Positions 1 to 61,586 of a stretch of DNA of 64,000 bases are shown here, in pieces. The translations under genes and the position numbers were made by a program. Origin of the DNA: Ursus arctos (lineage: Eukaryota; Chordata; Mammalia; Carnivora; Ursidae); contig NW_026622974.1 in the NCBI RefSeq assembly GCF_023065955.2, positions 31,837,718 through 31,901,717 of the forward strand. The letters are read 5' to 3'. The stretch's first letter is position 1, and each line of letters opens with the position of its first letter. The notes under the pieces are model-generated. The model had not been told where the DNA came from and did no database searches. It was given only the letters and a program-made list of their open reading frames with translations.

Positions 1-48887
<48,887 letters not shown>

Positions 48888-48981
48888 TTATGGGTCACTT
48901 CAGGGCCGCCGGCGGGACACCCCGCCGCCGAGGGGAAGCGGGGATGGTGCCGCCGCCTGCCCTATAGCTGTCACTGTGTGT

Positions 48982-49008
48982 TCACGAGCCCAGCCTCGGC
49001 TCCACCAT
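48982..49008 (-). promoter_or_regulatory. Short upstream ORF in the probable PHIP 5' UTR
   Basis: On the minus strand an ATG at 49006-49008 with G at +4 opens an eight-codon ORF (MVEPRLGS) ending in TGA at 48982-48984, about 97 bases before the PHIP ATG. It would matter only if transcription starts upstream of 49008, which the sequence does not settle. Confidence 0.45.
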
Positions 49009-49013
49009 TCAAG

Positions 49014-49110
49014 CAACGGCGGCGGAGGCGGAGGAGGAGGAGGAGGAAACAACAACTCTCAGGCAGCGGCTACGGCCGCCGCCGCCTCCGCCGCGGATCC
49101 CTCCGCCGCA
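49014..49110. repeat. GGC/GGA and CCG trinucleotide-rich tract
   Basis: GGC and GGA units at about 49014-49048 are followed by an interrupted GCC/CCG run at about 49070-49108. The tract lies upstream of the PHIP start codon, probably in the 5' UTR or core promoter. Confidence 0.7.
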
Positions 49111-49450
49111 GAAAGGAGTCCACCGCCTTCGCGGCCCGGGCTTGGCCCCGTCCTCGGCCCGCGCCCCCGCCCCCCGGCGCAAAAAAGGAGTGCCTTCGGC
49201 CCCGCGCCCCAGCGCCCCCACACCCAGTGTGGCGAGACCCCTGCCCCCTTCTCCCCGGCCAAAGGTGCGATTTATTTATTTATTTCTAGTCGGAGAAGAT
49301 GTCGGAGCCAGAGCCGCCGGTTGGCTGAAAGGCGCTTTCTCTGTGGAGGCCGACCGCGGGAGGGAGGGGGCCGGGGACGGCTCCGCGGAGGGATCTGACG
49401 CACACGAAGCCGCAGCACAGGCTCTATTCAGCGGCGCTGGCTGGGGCTGA

Positions 49451-52400
49451 GATGGAAGTTAGTTTCTATGTAGCAGAAATGGGAAACAAATGAAGCAAAA
49501 CTGCCCAAAGAGGGGAAATGCCCCGAGGATGGGTCTCACTCTCACGCGCGCACACAGACACACACGCAGAGAGCCCTCTCGCGCCGGGCAAACTCGGGAT
49601 CGCGCTACCCGGCCCGAGTTGAATGATAGTGTTTGGTTTCTGTCTCTTGCCATGTGCATGTGTATAAATGCTGCGGATTGGCATCTGTGTAAGTCTTGTC
49701 CTGCGTTATTTCTGCAGCCTATGCAAAGTGTTGTGTAATTTATTGGAGTGCCGTATATTGCAATAGAGGTACGGCTCTTTTTGTTAAGCACTCGGCGTTT
49801 GCAAGCCCGTTATTTGCTGAAGCCACCTCTGCATATATCTTTTATTATTGCCATTGCCTTAAGCATTTTACATTTAAAAATGTTTTTTATTGTTGTACGG
49901 GCAAAGCGAACTCCTGATCTGTACTTCAGATACTCTTTTTCCTGGTTACAAAAAGGCTAGTGATGGCTAATTAGGGATTTGGGATTAAAGAACCTTAAAG
50001 CTTTTCTAAGTGTTTACAAGAAGGAATAATGTAAACCTGAGAGAAAGGAAAGAAGGCTAATATTTATCTCTAACTGATCTGGAGATAATTTACTGACAGA
50101 TCAATAACCCACCGAAGGATATTGAAAGAGTATACTACAGTTTAGCCAAGGTGATTAGTGATTAAATAATTTAAATTATCTGTGTATCTTACAGTTGACT
50201 TCGTCATGCTAATTAATGGCTTCTAATTTGAGGTGTAAACCATTCTTGTTTACAGTTAATCACGGGAAGACTTCTTGAAACTGACGAAAAGAGAAAAAAT
50301 TAATCTTAAGTAAATTAGTATGTAATTACCGGTTTTATATGCTAAATCATACATCTGTGTTTTGCTGATGAGGGTAAGGGCCTTGTTTTTTAAAAAACGA
50401 ATATGGGTGAAATTAATGGAAACAATGGAAAAAGCCATTTGTTAGAAAACAAGGACACCAAGTGATATTTATCTCCAGATGATTTAAGCACTTTTCAAAA
50501 AGACTTAATAGTTGATTTTTTTTAAGGATTGCATTTTAAAAGGAATTAGGATAGTCGTTCTTTGTTAACATTTAACAAAAGATTCTCCTTTAAAATTTTA
50601 GATAATAAACTGCATTTTATGTATATGGTCTAAAAAGGTTATTTGTGGGTAAAGGACCAACAAGCTGTATTATGGATTTCTAGATTGTTTCCTCAAGCCT
50701 TGTTTCCTCCTAGCTCCTGACATTACTAGTGAGAAATACTTGCTGCAACTGCCTTGGGTTGCACTGCAAGACTGCACCGGTGTGATGCCCTATACTAAAT
50801 ATCCAGAAATCATCCTACATGTAAGGAAGAAGAAAAAAAAGCCTGCAAAAAAAAAAAAAAAAAGAAAAACAAAAAAAAAAGCTTAAACCTCTTTGGAATG
50901 ATAGGATGTAAACATTGCCTTTTAAACAATCTTAATGGAATAAAAAAGAGAAGTTACCATGACTTGTCCTATTGCAGCCTGGTTATCAGAGTACTGTTAT
51001 TTATTGAAATGGCTATCCTTCAAATCCTGAAAATATTTGCATTTTTAAAGACATTAATTCCATTCTATCTATTATTGGTAAGTAGCTTGCTTCTAGATAC
51101 TTAGGTTTGAAAGGCAGACATTTAATATGCCTTTTTGCATTTCTCTTTATGTCTATGACTGATGCTTTCTATTTTAACTTTTAAAAAAGTCTTATGTTCT
51201 TCAAATAATTGTGATATTTTATTTTATGATGTTCTTCATATCAACAGATTTTAGGAACTAAAAATTATAGTAATAACCTTGTGGTTTTGAAATATTTGTA
51301 TTAGTCTGATTCTTACTAATAGATGTTTTATCCTTGCAAAGGAAAATAAACCAAATTATGACATGGAATACAAAATTACTCTGGATAAAGTTTTCCATAT
51401 ATGTCTTGTGAGTGTTATGTAAACATGGAAAACTAGTATGACTATCTCATGTATGCTTTTCATTTAGAAGCCACGAAAACTTTTCCAAAGTTGCTACCAA
51501 TATGTAGCTGCTAAAAATTTTTTAAGGAAAATTTCCCTTCTAAGTTTTCTGAATATGATGCTCTTGTCATTTTGACTAACCTTTGACAATGTTTAGAGTT
51601 TCTTTTTCAAAGACCTAATTTGAAGATAGTTGTAACCTTGCCTTTGAATTAATTTATTACTATCAGTCTGCTATAAGAAAATGGAGGTTACTGGCTAAAA
51701 ATTAAAACTTCTCTTCAACCAAATAAACTATTTGTTTTTTAACAATAGATGTTAAATTGAATTTTTCTAAGTCCTTCAAATGTAACAAATAAGATACTCC
51801 CTTATAATGTTTTAATTTCTTTAAACATGAAACAGTTCTGGATTCTGGCATCATCAATTAACTGCAAGGTTTATATTAAGTGATTTATTGTGTGTATGTA
51901 TGCAGAAAGTCTGTACATACCGAGTAGAAAGACAGTCTTACCTTGAAACCTATATTTTAGTTCCCAAAGCCATGGCACTTGTAGTTCTTTTCTGTGTTAA
52001 CTCTTTTGCATATAAGGATAGCTCAGATTCCATCTACACCCCTTTTTGTTTGATTATTTTAACTTTTTCATAGACTTCAAAAGTAAAATGTCAATTTGAA
52101 AAGGTTTCCATGCCTTTTATATAAGAAGGCTAACAAAAACAGTAAAGATTTGAAAAGCTAACAACAAATATTTTTATATAACACAGTCTCTTTAGGAGAA
52201 TTACAAACTTTTCTTGAAATGTAGAAGTTTCTGTAAAATTCACTTCTTTTCACTTGGCATCACATGAAACAAGGTTAACACTTAACAAAAAGTTTGTCTT
52301 GGTCCTGATAAGCTATTATTCGAATGAAATAATCAAATGCTGCCATTTAAGTCCTTCCTGGATCAAGATGGGATAATATTTATAAATTAAAAGACCTGAC

Positions 52401-55400
52401 TACATTTATGAAATTTGGTTTCTCTCCACTAGGATGATGAAATAATACATAACTCCAAAAAAAAAAAACCTCTGCAAATACAACTTTTAAAACTATATAT
52501 TAAGTCTTGTTTTTATTTTGATATTATTCTTTTTATTTTTATAGCAAAAACTTTATCCTATAAAGTGTAGAATGGAAAAGTAGAAAGCACTCCTCTTCAA
52601 AAAAATACCTTTTAAAAAAATACTCCTCTGCCCTAACAACAAAATACAACTATCAAAAGAGCCTTTTTTAACATACCCGACTCCTCCTTCTGGTTTGCTC
52701 CCCAATATTGTATGTTTCTGTCCATGTCTGTTTGACTTTCTACACAGACATTCTTCTTCCTTCACAAAGCTTGAATGTATATCAAATTTGAAACATACGA
52801 GCAGATACACTCTTTGGCTTCTACAGAAAGTATAAAGATAACCAGCTTTAGTAAGCCAACCCATTACTTAACAAATTGTATTGTCTCCCTTATATCTCGC
52901 TGGAAAACCTTTTTACTTATGTTAGAGCGCAATTCCTTTTTAATCTGTAACAAAGATTAGCTGGTTACCAACAATCGCATAATTCCTTACTTATTTGAAT
53001 GTTATTAGTAATTCACCACTCAACTTTTTTCCCTCCAAAATAATAATCCTAGTTGCTTAGATTTTTTGTTTATATTTAAGTCTTAGTGTGCACAAAAAAT
53101 ACATAGCTTCATGGACTTATTTATATTTTTAACATCAATTCATGAGTTAACAGTACAATTACAAAGATTAAAGAAGAAAAGCAATTTTAGAACATATTCC
53201 CACAAGATTTGGAGCAGCACAGTGGATGAAGTAGAAAAAGCTGTTCCAGATGGGAGGAAACTTAAAGGAGAAGTCTGTAGGCATGTTCTATCACATGCAG
53301 ATGTCTGATGGATCATGAGTGGGCTGGACTGAACACAGAACAGTGGAAAAGAGAAGGTAGATTGGGGAAGAGATTCAGAGGCTTTGCAAGTTGCTAGTGG
53401 TGGTGTTTTGGGTGAAGCCTACTATTATCAGTATGATTTAAAGATGGGATTTGAGGACAAGAGTTAAGTAGTCGCTTGCCTTTACATATGCCTGAATTCA
53501 TAAACTTTGAAAACCCCAAAGAAGAAAAATTATTTTATTCATGGAAAAAAAGGGAGGCGATATATATGACAAGTTAGTTAGGAATCTCTACATAATAAAA
53601 ATACTCAGAATCAAGGACACAAAGTAGACACTATTGGTAAAGAAGGTGAATGGTTGTTTTAAAGAGTAAGGTCTGACTGACAGAATGTCCACAAGTCTGA
53701 CTTGAGACTCAACTATGAGAGTAAGATGTATATGAAAGTTAGATCCAACTCAAAATTGAGAATGAAGCCAATTTAGATAAAAGTGTTTTGGGTTTTTTGG
53801 TAAGTGTATAAGATTTCCATCTTTCCCTGATATCCCCACATTTTCAGTTTTTTCAGTGTCTCTATAAAGTTTTCTTTCTCTTCCATCTCTGAAATTTCAG
53901 TTTCCAATGGTAAACCAAACATAAGAATTAAGATATGTAATTAATGTGCATATATCCTAAGAGCTCTAAAAATATAAAGAGGATCTAACCTTTGCTTCTT
54001 ATAGTTGAGACTGTCACACATTAAAATCTTCAAGATCTCTTATTTTCAGCTCTCCTGATTATTTACACAAAAGACTAGAGAAATAATTTACACACTGGTG
54101 TGAAAAGGAAGAAAAAAAGCCTTCCTCTACTTTTCCATAAGAAAAGAATTCAGGTGCTAAGCAGCATGTATTTTCTGTTTGTGAAGTATATATTTGTATT
54201 TTTGTATTAATAAATTTTTATTTCAGCATTTTTGCCAAAGTCAAAATAAATGTGACCTTATTAGATTTTAGATTTTGCTGAGTTAGAGGAATTACTGATT
54301 TTTTAGAAATTATGCTTTGAGTAATTAATGCATCTTTCAGACTCTCATTTGTAAAGTTTCCCAATCTAATAGTGGCTGAAGAGAATTTATATTCTCAAAC
54401 TACTCTGTGATCACTATTGCTTAAACTCTTTGACATACTTAGTATGGGAAACTTACTTTATTTGCAGAGCCAGGTCGCATCATGCCTAAAAAAATTTTTT
54501 TAAAGGAATCTTTGATGAACTCACAATGGCAAATTTCCATGGCACAATAGTAAGATATTTTTCCCCAATGCGTATTAACCTAGTATTCTTCTATTCGGAT
54601 AATAATTACAAAGGTCATTTTACCTTTCAGTCAGCCAGTTTCTCATGTGGCTTCTTATTTTTTTCCTTTTCATCACTGAGACTATTTTGATAGCAACATA
54701 TTTTGTAAGTGTTAAAAATAAGTAAGAACTTATATCACAACTTGTGGTGACCTGTACCATTTCTGTGAAGCTGTTTCTTTTTCTTGGGCGAAACTATATG
54801 AATTGATATAAGGACCAAAAGTCAACCTTTAATATCTGTCCCTTGTCTCCATATGCCATTCCTACTTCTATGGTATCCTCTTTGTAGCATGCGTACTTTT
54901 TCTCTGTGCATCAGCTGAAGAACCATCATTTAAACATGGGCCTGCAGTTTGACCCTCATTACTGTGTACTTTAGTATAGCACATGGAGATGCCCAGTTCA
55001 CTAGAGGCTGATTGTAGATAACGACAGTTAATGTGAAGTAGCTGCATCTGGAAGGAAGAAGTTTTCAGTGATAGGCTAGCCAGTCTCCAGAAATTGTCAA
55101 TTATTAAAACCTGATTTTACTCAGCAGCAATATCTCAATTTATTAAATGGACTGCAAGAGATAGGAATCAGTGACTATACATACCATTCAAATTTAACTG
55201 TAATGAGTTCACATTCTTGAAATAGAAACAATGATACATGTATACATGTAAACTATATTTTTCTGTGTTTTAACCCAAATGCTTTTAGGACTAAATGTAT
55301 ATATTTACAAATACTAGCAGGAATAAATTCCATCAAGTTAGTTTTAGCAACTGCAAAATTAACAACATAAAATTTGGTGAAATCAATTCAGTGTGATATA

Positions 55401-55744
55401 GATTAATGTGAAAGCATTTCTTTTACAACACTTTTTGGAATAAGGGTGTGATTTCCATATTAAAAATATTAACTGAATTTCTAACAGATTAGTTTCAGTT
55501 TTATAATATTAGTTATGAAGAGGTTTGAGTTAAGTTCTCTAGCCATAATTAGTTTGAAAACTTACAAACCTAGAGTCAAGAATTACATCAAAACTCCAAA
55601 AAATTTTACAGTATTTAAGGCTTTTCTTTTTTTTAAGTTACAAATATCATTCTTTAAAAGCTTAGTTCTTTTTAACTGAAATATTTATGCTTCAACCCAT
55701 TCACATTTGAAGTCTAGAAATCAAGTTGCCTTAACTCAAGAACA
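49451..55744. other. Upstream intergenic region, repeat-poor
   Basis: No gene and no clear transposon recognised over about 6 kb beyond the PHIP promoter, apart from an A-rich tract (50847-50880). Open frames are short and unsupported. The first 500 bp still carries scattered CpGs. Confidence 0.7.
50847..50880. repeat. Poly(A)-rich tract
   Basis: Seventeen A, then A-runs split by G and C. It could be a worn retrotransposon tail, but no body was recognised upstream. Confidence 0.8.
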
Positions 55745-55889
55745 ATTTTTTAAAACTTCTTTATCATGGAAAAATATCAAACATTCAAAAGAGTAAAGAA
55801 AATAGAAATCTGGTCCCCTGGGTACTAGATTCCCAGTATTCATGGTTATTTACATTTGGACAATCTTATAATAATTTATTCATATGTGG
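55745..55889 (-). mobile_element. L1ME-type fragment, antisense, left part
   Basis: atcatggaaaaatatcaaacattcaaaag ... tggttatttacatttgg is old L1 3' UTR in antisense. It resumes after two SINEs at 56322-56450. Confidence 0.55.
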
Positions 55890-56102
55890 TTTTTAAAAAG
55901 GTGTATTTATTTATTTGAGAGAGAGCACACGCACAAGTGGGAGGTGGGGGGAGGAGCAGAGGGAGAGGGAGAGAGAATCCTCAAGCAGACTCCCCAGTCA
56001 GCGTGGAGCCTGATATGCAGCTCAATCCCAAGACCCCGAGATCATGACCTGAGCTGCAATCAAGAGTTGGACACTTAATGGACTGAGCCACCCAGGTGCC
56101 AC
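55890..56102 (-). mobile_element. Can-SINE, minus strand (first of a pair)
   Basis: From ttaaaaaggtgtatttatt through gagagagcacacgcacaagt to gccacccaggtgcca. Confidence 0.9.
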
Positions 56103-56321
56103 TATTTTTTAATTTTTTTTTTTTTTTTTAGAGAGAGAGAGAGAGTGCATAAGAGGGAGGGGCAGAAGGTGAGGAAGAAAAAGAATCTTAAGCAGTCTCC
56201 ACGCCCAGCACTGAGCCTGATGCTCAGGACCTGATGCTCAGGATCTCATGACCCCGAGATCATGACCTGAGCCAAAATTTAAAGTCAGACACTTAACTGA
56301 CTGAGCCACCCAGGTACCCCC
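56103..56321 (-). mobile_element. Can-SINE, minus strand (second of a pair)
   Basis: From an 18-T run and a GA run through aagcagtctccacgcccag to gccacccaggtaccccc, directly abutting the previous SINE. A short internal duplication of gatgctcagga (about 56219-56244) is unusual. Confidence 0.9.
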
Positions 56322-56450
56322 AGACAACCTTATTTTATCTATCTACCTAACCACCCCCTTTCTTTCTTTAAAGTTTTATGTTTTAAAGTAAATCGCATCA
56401 TTACCCCTGTAAATAGTTTGATATGTAGTCCAGAAGTAAATTCTAACTAG
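56322..56450 (-). mobile_element. L1ME-type fragment, antisense, right part
   Basis: Continues as gttttaaagtaaatcgcatcatt ... tttgatatgtagtccag. The possible outer duplication gacaa[tc]ctta (55859-55868 and 56323-56332) suggests the SINE pair entered this LINE. Confidence 0.55.
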
Positions 56451-56584
56451 CTTAGTTGTTTCATTAATTGATCTATTCATTTACTTAGTACCTTATAGAC
56501 ATTTATAGAGAATCTACCATATTTTAGACACCGTATTAAGCCCTGGAAATTGATTAGCTGAACAAGCCATTGGGATCCTTTCTA

Positions 56585-57148
56585 AGATGTTCTCTTTTGA
56601 TGGGAGATGCAGACTGTTAACAAATCAGATCATATCATTCAACTGCTTAAAACCCATCAATTATATTTTATGAACTCCTAGACAATCCTTAGTATGACGT
56701 GTGAAATTCCTCATAATCTGCCTGCCTCAACCTCTCCACGGTCAACTTTACCCACTGGACCACAAGCATTCCAAACTCCTCTTATATGGATTTAGTTTTC
56801 CAAATATGCCTTTCTTTCATTTTTTGCACATGCTGGTCCCTCTTTCTGGAGCCTTCATTTCAAAAACAGACCAATTCTCATGAAGTTTTCAAGTTACCAC
56901 CCAATTATCTACTGCTTCTTTGTGAAACTCTGTGTGCCTCTCCTAGCAAACAAACAGCAGGTGTTCATCCTCTGTGCTTCCAGAACGTCTTCTGTCTGTC
57001 TCTCGTAGCACAGCTTTCAGGCATATTATAGTTTTATAGCATTTTTGACTCACTAAGATTTTTTAGGAAAGTCTCTGAACTTTGGATTTCTTTATCCCCA
57101 GTATATGCTCAATTCAGGATATACAACAGACATTTAATAAACTCAGTG
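56585..57148 (+). repeat. L2 LINE fragment, sense, with 3' end
   Basis: Motifs: caaatcagatcatatcattcaactgcttaaaaccc, cttttgcacatgctggtccctctttctggagcc and cagacatttaataaactcag. Confidence 0.72.
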
Positions 57149-57734
57149 GTTTTTTTTCTTGGAATGTGTTTATTAGATAAACAAACTATGGTTATTTCTG
57201 GAGGTATAGTAGGGAGTTCCTAACAATGACCCCGGGTTGCCTAGTTTTACAGGACTAGCACGGGCACATGGAACCATTGACAGTTTTCCCATTGAAGGGA
57301 AGGAAACAAAATATGTGTTGTATTTAAAAGAAACACCAGAATGTCCTGCAAGTTTGGATATCAGCTCTGCCTTTTCGGAACTTCTGTTATAGTATTACTT
57401 GAATATGAAATGACAGAATGATATGGTCAATAAAGGAAGGGCACAGAATATAAAAATAATGGCCAAAAAAGGAAGACTAATTTAAAGCGAATGATATCAA
57501 ATCCTTCTTTCCCCCTCTGAAATTCCCTTTGTTACTTAACTTTAATATGTCTTTTTTGTACATTTTCCTTACTTATCTTTTGTCTCTTTTATCTTGTACC
57601 CTAAAGAATCAGAAGAAAAACAAACATACATGTAAGTAGAATATCAAATCAATGGAATGGTGCCTCAGCAGGGCCCCTATAGCAAGTGGAAAAGAGGGTC
57701 TCAGTCATTACATCCATAATCATGATGATTCCAC

Positions 57735-57845
57735 AGGTGGGATCATAGAACTTTAGAGCTGGAAAGGAGCCTGCAGCTTATCTAGTCCAAATCCCATTTC
57801 AAGGAGGTGAAATGATTTGTCCAAATTCACACCCTCCTTTTCAAA
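57735..57845 (+). repeat. Ancient interspersed repeat, family not assigned
   Basis: gggatcatagaactttagagctggaaaggagcct ... tctagtccaaatccc is a common mammalian-wide repeat head. Confidence 0.6.
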
Positions 57846-58139
57846 TTTCAGTCACCTTGCAATTTTTCCAAGGTATTGGTGAAAGGGTTGGATAGCTGAA
57901 TAGCCAGAAGAGAATAATTTAGCATGGATGAGTCAACATGACTTCTGCACAAGAAATGATGTTTGTTGGTTTCACTAGAGTTGTTTGAGGGGTTAAATAA
58001 GCATGACTAAGGAGATTTAGAGAGAAAATCTATATTTAAACTTTCAGAAAGCTTTTTGACAAGTTCCTATATCAGACTATTTAAACAATCCCCATAAGAG
58101 ATTAGCTTGGAGAGAATTAAGGAGAAATTTGAGTAGTTA

Positions 58140-58299
58140 ATAATAGACATGAATCAAGTCCTAATTCTGTTTTTTACTGAGTGTGCTAGGTCAAGTTATT
58201 TCACCTCACTTATGATCAGTTTCCCACAAATAATATGAATAGTAATTTTATCTAACTCACCAGGCTACTAAGAGGATTGAGTGAGATAATAACACTTTA
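58140..58299 (-). repeat. MIR element, antisense
   Basis: Motifs: gtgtgctaggtcaagttatttcacctcac, gatcagtttcccacaaata and ctactaagaggattgagtgagataata. Confidence 0.7.
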
Positions 58300-58565
58300 T
58301 CATAAAAGCTAACATACCTTAAGTACTTATTATATGTCAGACACTGCTCTAAGTGTTTAACAAATATTATCTCATTTAATCCCTACAAGGCCCCAGTAAG
58401 GAAAATACCGTTATTTTCTCCCCACTTTAAAGATGAGGGAACTGAGGCATAGAATGGTGAAGTAACTCCTCCTGAATCATAAAGCTAGTTACTGGTAGAG
58501 TCAGGATTTGAACCAAGGAAGGCTAGTTCTAGAGCCCCTACTCTCAGCCAGTTAACCTCCTGCCT
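58300..58565 (+). repeat. MIR element, sense, near full length
   Basis: Order: aagtacttattatatgtcagacactgctctaagtg, aaatattatctcatttaatccctac, ttaaagatgagggaactgaggca and gtcaggatttgaaccaagg. Confidence 0.85.
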
Positions 58566-59659
58566 CGTGTTATTAATGTGTGCAACCCTCTTCATGAATG
58601 GCCTAAGTACATCATAAGACCTTGGAAAACGTTAGTTATTACTACTTTTATACTTTTTCAAGTAGAAGAAAGGGAGGCCTAATATTGACTGAAAACCCAC
58701 TTTCATAAGGCATCCTCTTTAAAAACAGCCTGGAAGGCCATAGACACCCAGACGGTTCCCACGTTTCAACTGTGGTCAAAAGGCAGTATAGATCAGAACC
58801 AAGAATCAAGGGACAATAGTCTTGTTCTAAAGCCCATGTTCTTTTCACTACATTTCAGCCTACACTCTTACTTGAATGCATGCTTTTATTTATTACTCCT
58901 CTTCTACCAAAACCACACTTAGATGTGTGAGTAGGTATGTACAGAACACATAAAGACATATGTATACATAATATCAGTATTTTATTTGACCTATAGGTAG
59001 GCAATATTTAGTAAAGAGGATTTGAACAGTAGCAAGGGAAAAATTTAGTAAGTTTCTGAAGAACAGAAACTGATGGCTGATGTCCCCAGAGTCAATACCA
59101 GAGCCAGGCAAGTTTCAGGTTTTACAACACAATGGGGCACACGAATACACATTAAAATTTACTAATTTTCAGCTGTCAGTAAGCTTTTCTGGGAAAAAAA
59201 GGACGAAGCCAATGATATCAAATGGCAGGATCCCAAGATGAACTGCTAGACAAAGGATCTATAGTCATTTTACATTACTCCTTGTAAAACATTGTCCTAA
59301 AAAGTTTTTGTACCAAAAACGAATGCAAAGTGCCACAAGCAAGCATGCCAGAAATATAAAGCATTATCGTGTGGTACTGTATATCGACATTAGAAATATT
59401 TTTTGGTTCTAGTCACCATACCTCAGGGAAAACATAAGGCCATAAAGCAAGAAATCATTTAGAGAAAGGTAATTAAAAAGACATAAAGATGTGGAAAGTT
59501 GTCTGCCAGAAAATGGACAAAAAATATTAATACTTTGAAAACTGATAAAGTCAGGATGAAAATGGGTAGGATGAACACAAACTGATTCATCAAAATCTAG
59601 AATTCCAGAGACCAGCAAGTTGTTCTTATTGTTGTTATTAGGGATGCTTCATAATGTAT

Positions 59660-60112
59660 TTCCCAAGGGAAAGGTTAACTCCTACAGCATCACCATATAT
59701 TATCACAGTTAGGAAATTTAACATTAATATTATCTAATATATAATCTAGATCCAAATTTCTCCAGTTGCCCCAATAAAGTCCTTTACAGCTTGCCTGCCC
59801 TTCCTTCCTTCCTTCCTTCCTTCCTTCCTTCCTTCCTTCCTTCCTTCCTTCTATTCTTGTTTTGATCCAAGTCCAATCAGCTCACATTGCATTTATTTGG
59901 CTTAACTCTCTACTCTCCCTTAATATGGAACAGTCAGACAGCCTTTTTCATTTTTCTTGTCATTGATCGTTTTTTAAGAGTCCAGGCAAATTATTTTGCA
60001 GAATGTTTCTCAATTTGAATTTCCCTGATTGTTTCCTCATGATTAGATTAAAGTTTTGGCAAGAATACCACACAAGTAATGTTGTATCCGGTGAGCACTT
60101 CTTAAAGCTTGA
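59660..60112 (-). mobile_element. L1ME-type LINE 3' UTR, antisense
   Basis: Motifs: ttaggaaatttaacattaatattatc, ccagttgccccaataaagtcctttacagctt, tgattgtttcctcatgattagatt and ggcaagaataccaca. A TTCC microsatellite has expanded inside it. Confidence 0.78.
59800..59851. repeat. TTCC tetranucleotide microsatellite (about 13 units)
   Basis: Uninterrupted TTCC units in the LINE fragment. Likely length-polymorphic. Confidence 0.96.
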
Positions 60113-60571
60113 AAGAGGAGAGATTTAGGACCCATAAAATCTTACTGTACCCCATACTTGTATTTGCTATTTCCAAGAGAAGACGAAGTAATATTATTGG
60201 TTCAAAAGATTTAAAATTAAAGTTCTCAATACATAAAAGTCAAATCCATTAAGAATTTAAGGGATATTTCAGAAGACCTCTTAATTTTTTGCAGGTAACA
60301 TTACAGGGCCTAGTATGCTTATGTCTCCTGACATTACTCTCAAGAGCAGAATGCTGGCTATGCTATACTAGCTTGACTAAGAATGGCATTTTCTAATATC
60401 TCCCTCTTCACAAGACCAAATCCCAGTCTGTTAGGCATTTGCAAAGTTTATTCTAAATTCTCCTTTCAGGATGTATTTAAAGAGATTTAAAAATCTTTGT
60501 GAGAAGATTTATACATCGAGACTGGCTAACTCCAAGTTGCCTATATCCAGTGTCCACAAGTGTATATTTCC

Positions 60572-60692
60572 TTTTTTAAAGTTTGTTTTTTTCTTTATTT
60601 TCAAGTAATCTCTACCCCCAAGGTGAGGCTTGAACTCGCGATCCCAAGATCAAGAGTTGCATGCTCTCCTGATTGAGCCAGCCAGGCAACTT
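60572..60692 (-). mobile_element. Old tRNA-Lys-type SINE, minus strand
   Basis: Antisense tRNA-like part: gaggcttgaactcgcgatcccaagatcaagagttgcatgctc and gattgagccagccaggc, preceded by T-rich tail sequence. It is the same structural type as 3063-3182. Confidence 0.8.
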
Positions 60693-60849
60693 GAGTGTTT
60701 ATTTCTTTAATTTAACAATCCCAGGTCTCTCAAACTTGAGCAAGGTGTAAGATGCACATAATTGACAACAGATACAGAGAATCACTATTTCTTTCAGAAT
60801 TTCCAAACTGAAATTTACCTACATTATTGTTTCATGACACTATGGAATA

Positions 60850-61065
60850 AAATCAACATTGATTTTGGATCCAGAAAGAATTTAAACCTTAACGCTGTTA
60901 CTCTCCAGCTTCTTACCCACATATAAATCATTTAACTTTTTTAAGTTGTATCCTCTACATCTGTAACATGGAAGTCATAGCACCCACCTTTCAGTGTTGT
61001 TGTAAGAATTAAATGTGATACTACATGATAAAGTGCCAGTTTTTATATAATTATTGTTATAATTA
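60850..61065 (-). repeat. MIR element, antisense
   Basis: Motifs: ttggatccagaaagaatttaaac, tcatttaacttttttaagttgtatcctctacatctgtaacatgg and tgttgttgtaagaattaaatgtgatac. Confidence 0.75.
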
Positions 61066-61550
61066 CTGACAGGAAAAAAATCTCTGATGTGATCCAAAAC
61101 CAGAATGGTCCATCTGAACAATCAAAGCACCTCTCTTTTATGAACTAAGCAGTTGCTTGATAATGCTTGTACTTACTAAATTTTCCTCCATGTGGAAGGT
61201 GCTAGGTCAGATGTTGCCCAAATCCCTTGTTCTACTTGATACCAAGTTCCCATCCTTGGGTTGGGTGAGAAAATCCTATAACCATATTATAAATTTCCCA
61301 CTTGCTTATTATAGATCACATTTGATTTCCATCACCTGTAAGCAAAAGGAATATAATGCCACCACTTAATAGCCAGTTAGATGAGTCATTTTAATTAATA
61401 GCTGATTAAATGTGACACCAAAAATGGTCAACGAATGCTAATAATTGCTTCAACAATCATCTACATTTTTTCACTATACTTATCATACCAGAAGCTGGGA
61501 TACACTTAGGATTTTACATAGTCTGATATAGTTTTGTTTTTTTTAAGACA

Positions 61551-61586
61551 TTTCTTTCTTTCTTTCTTTCTTTCTTTTTTTTTTTT
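61551..61586. repeat. TTTC microsatellite running into poly(T)
   Basis: About six TTTC units followed by a T run that forms the tail of the adjacent antisense SINE. Confidence 0.9.
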
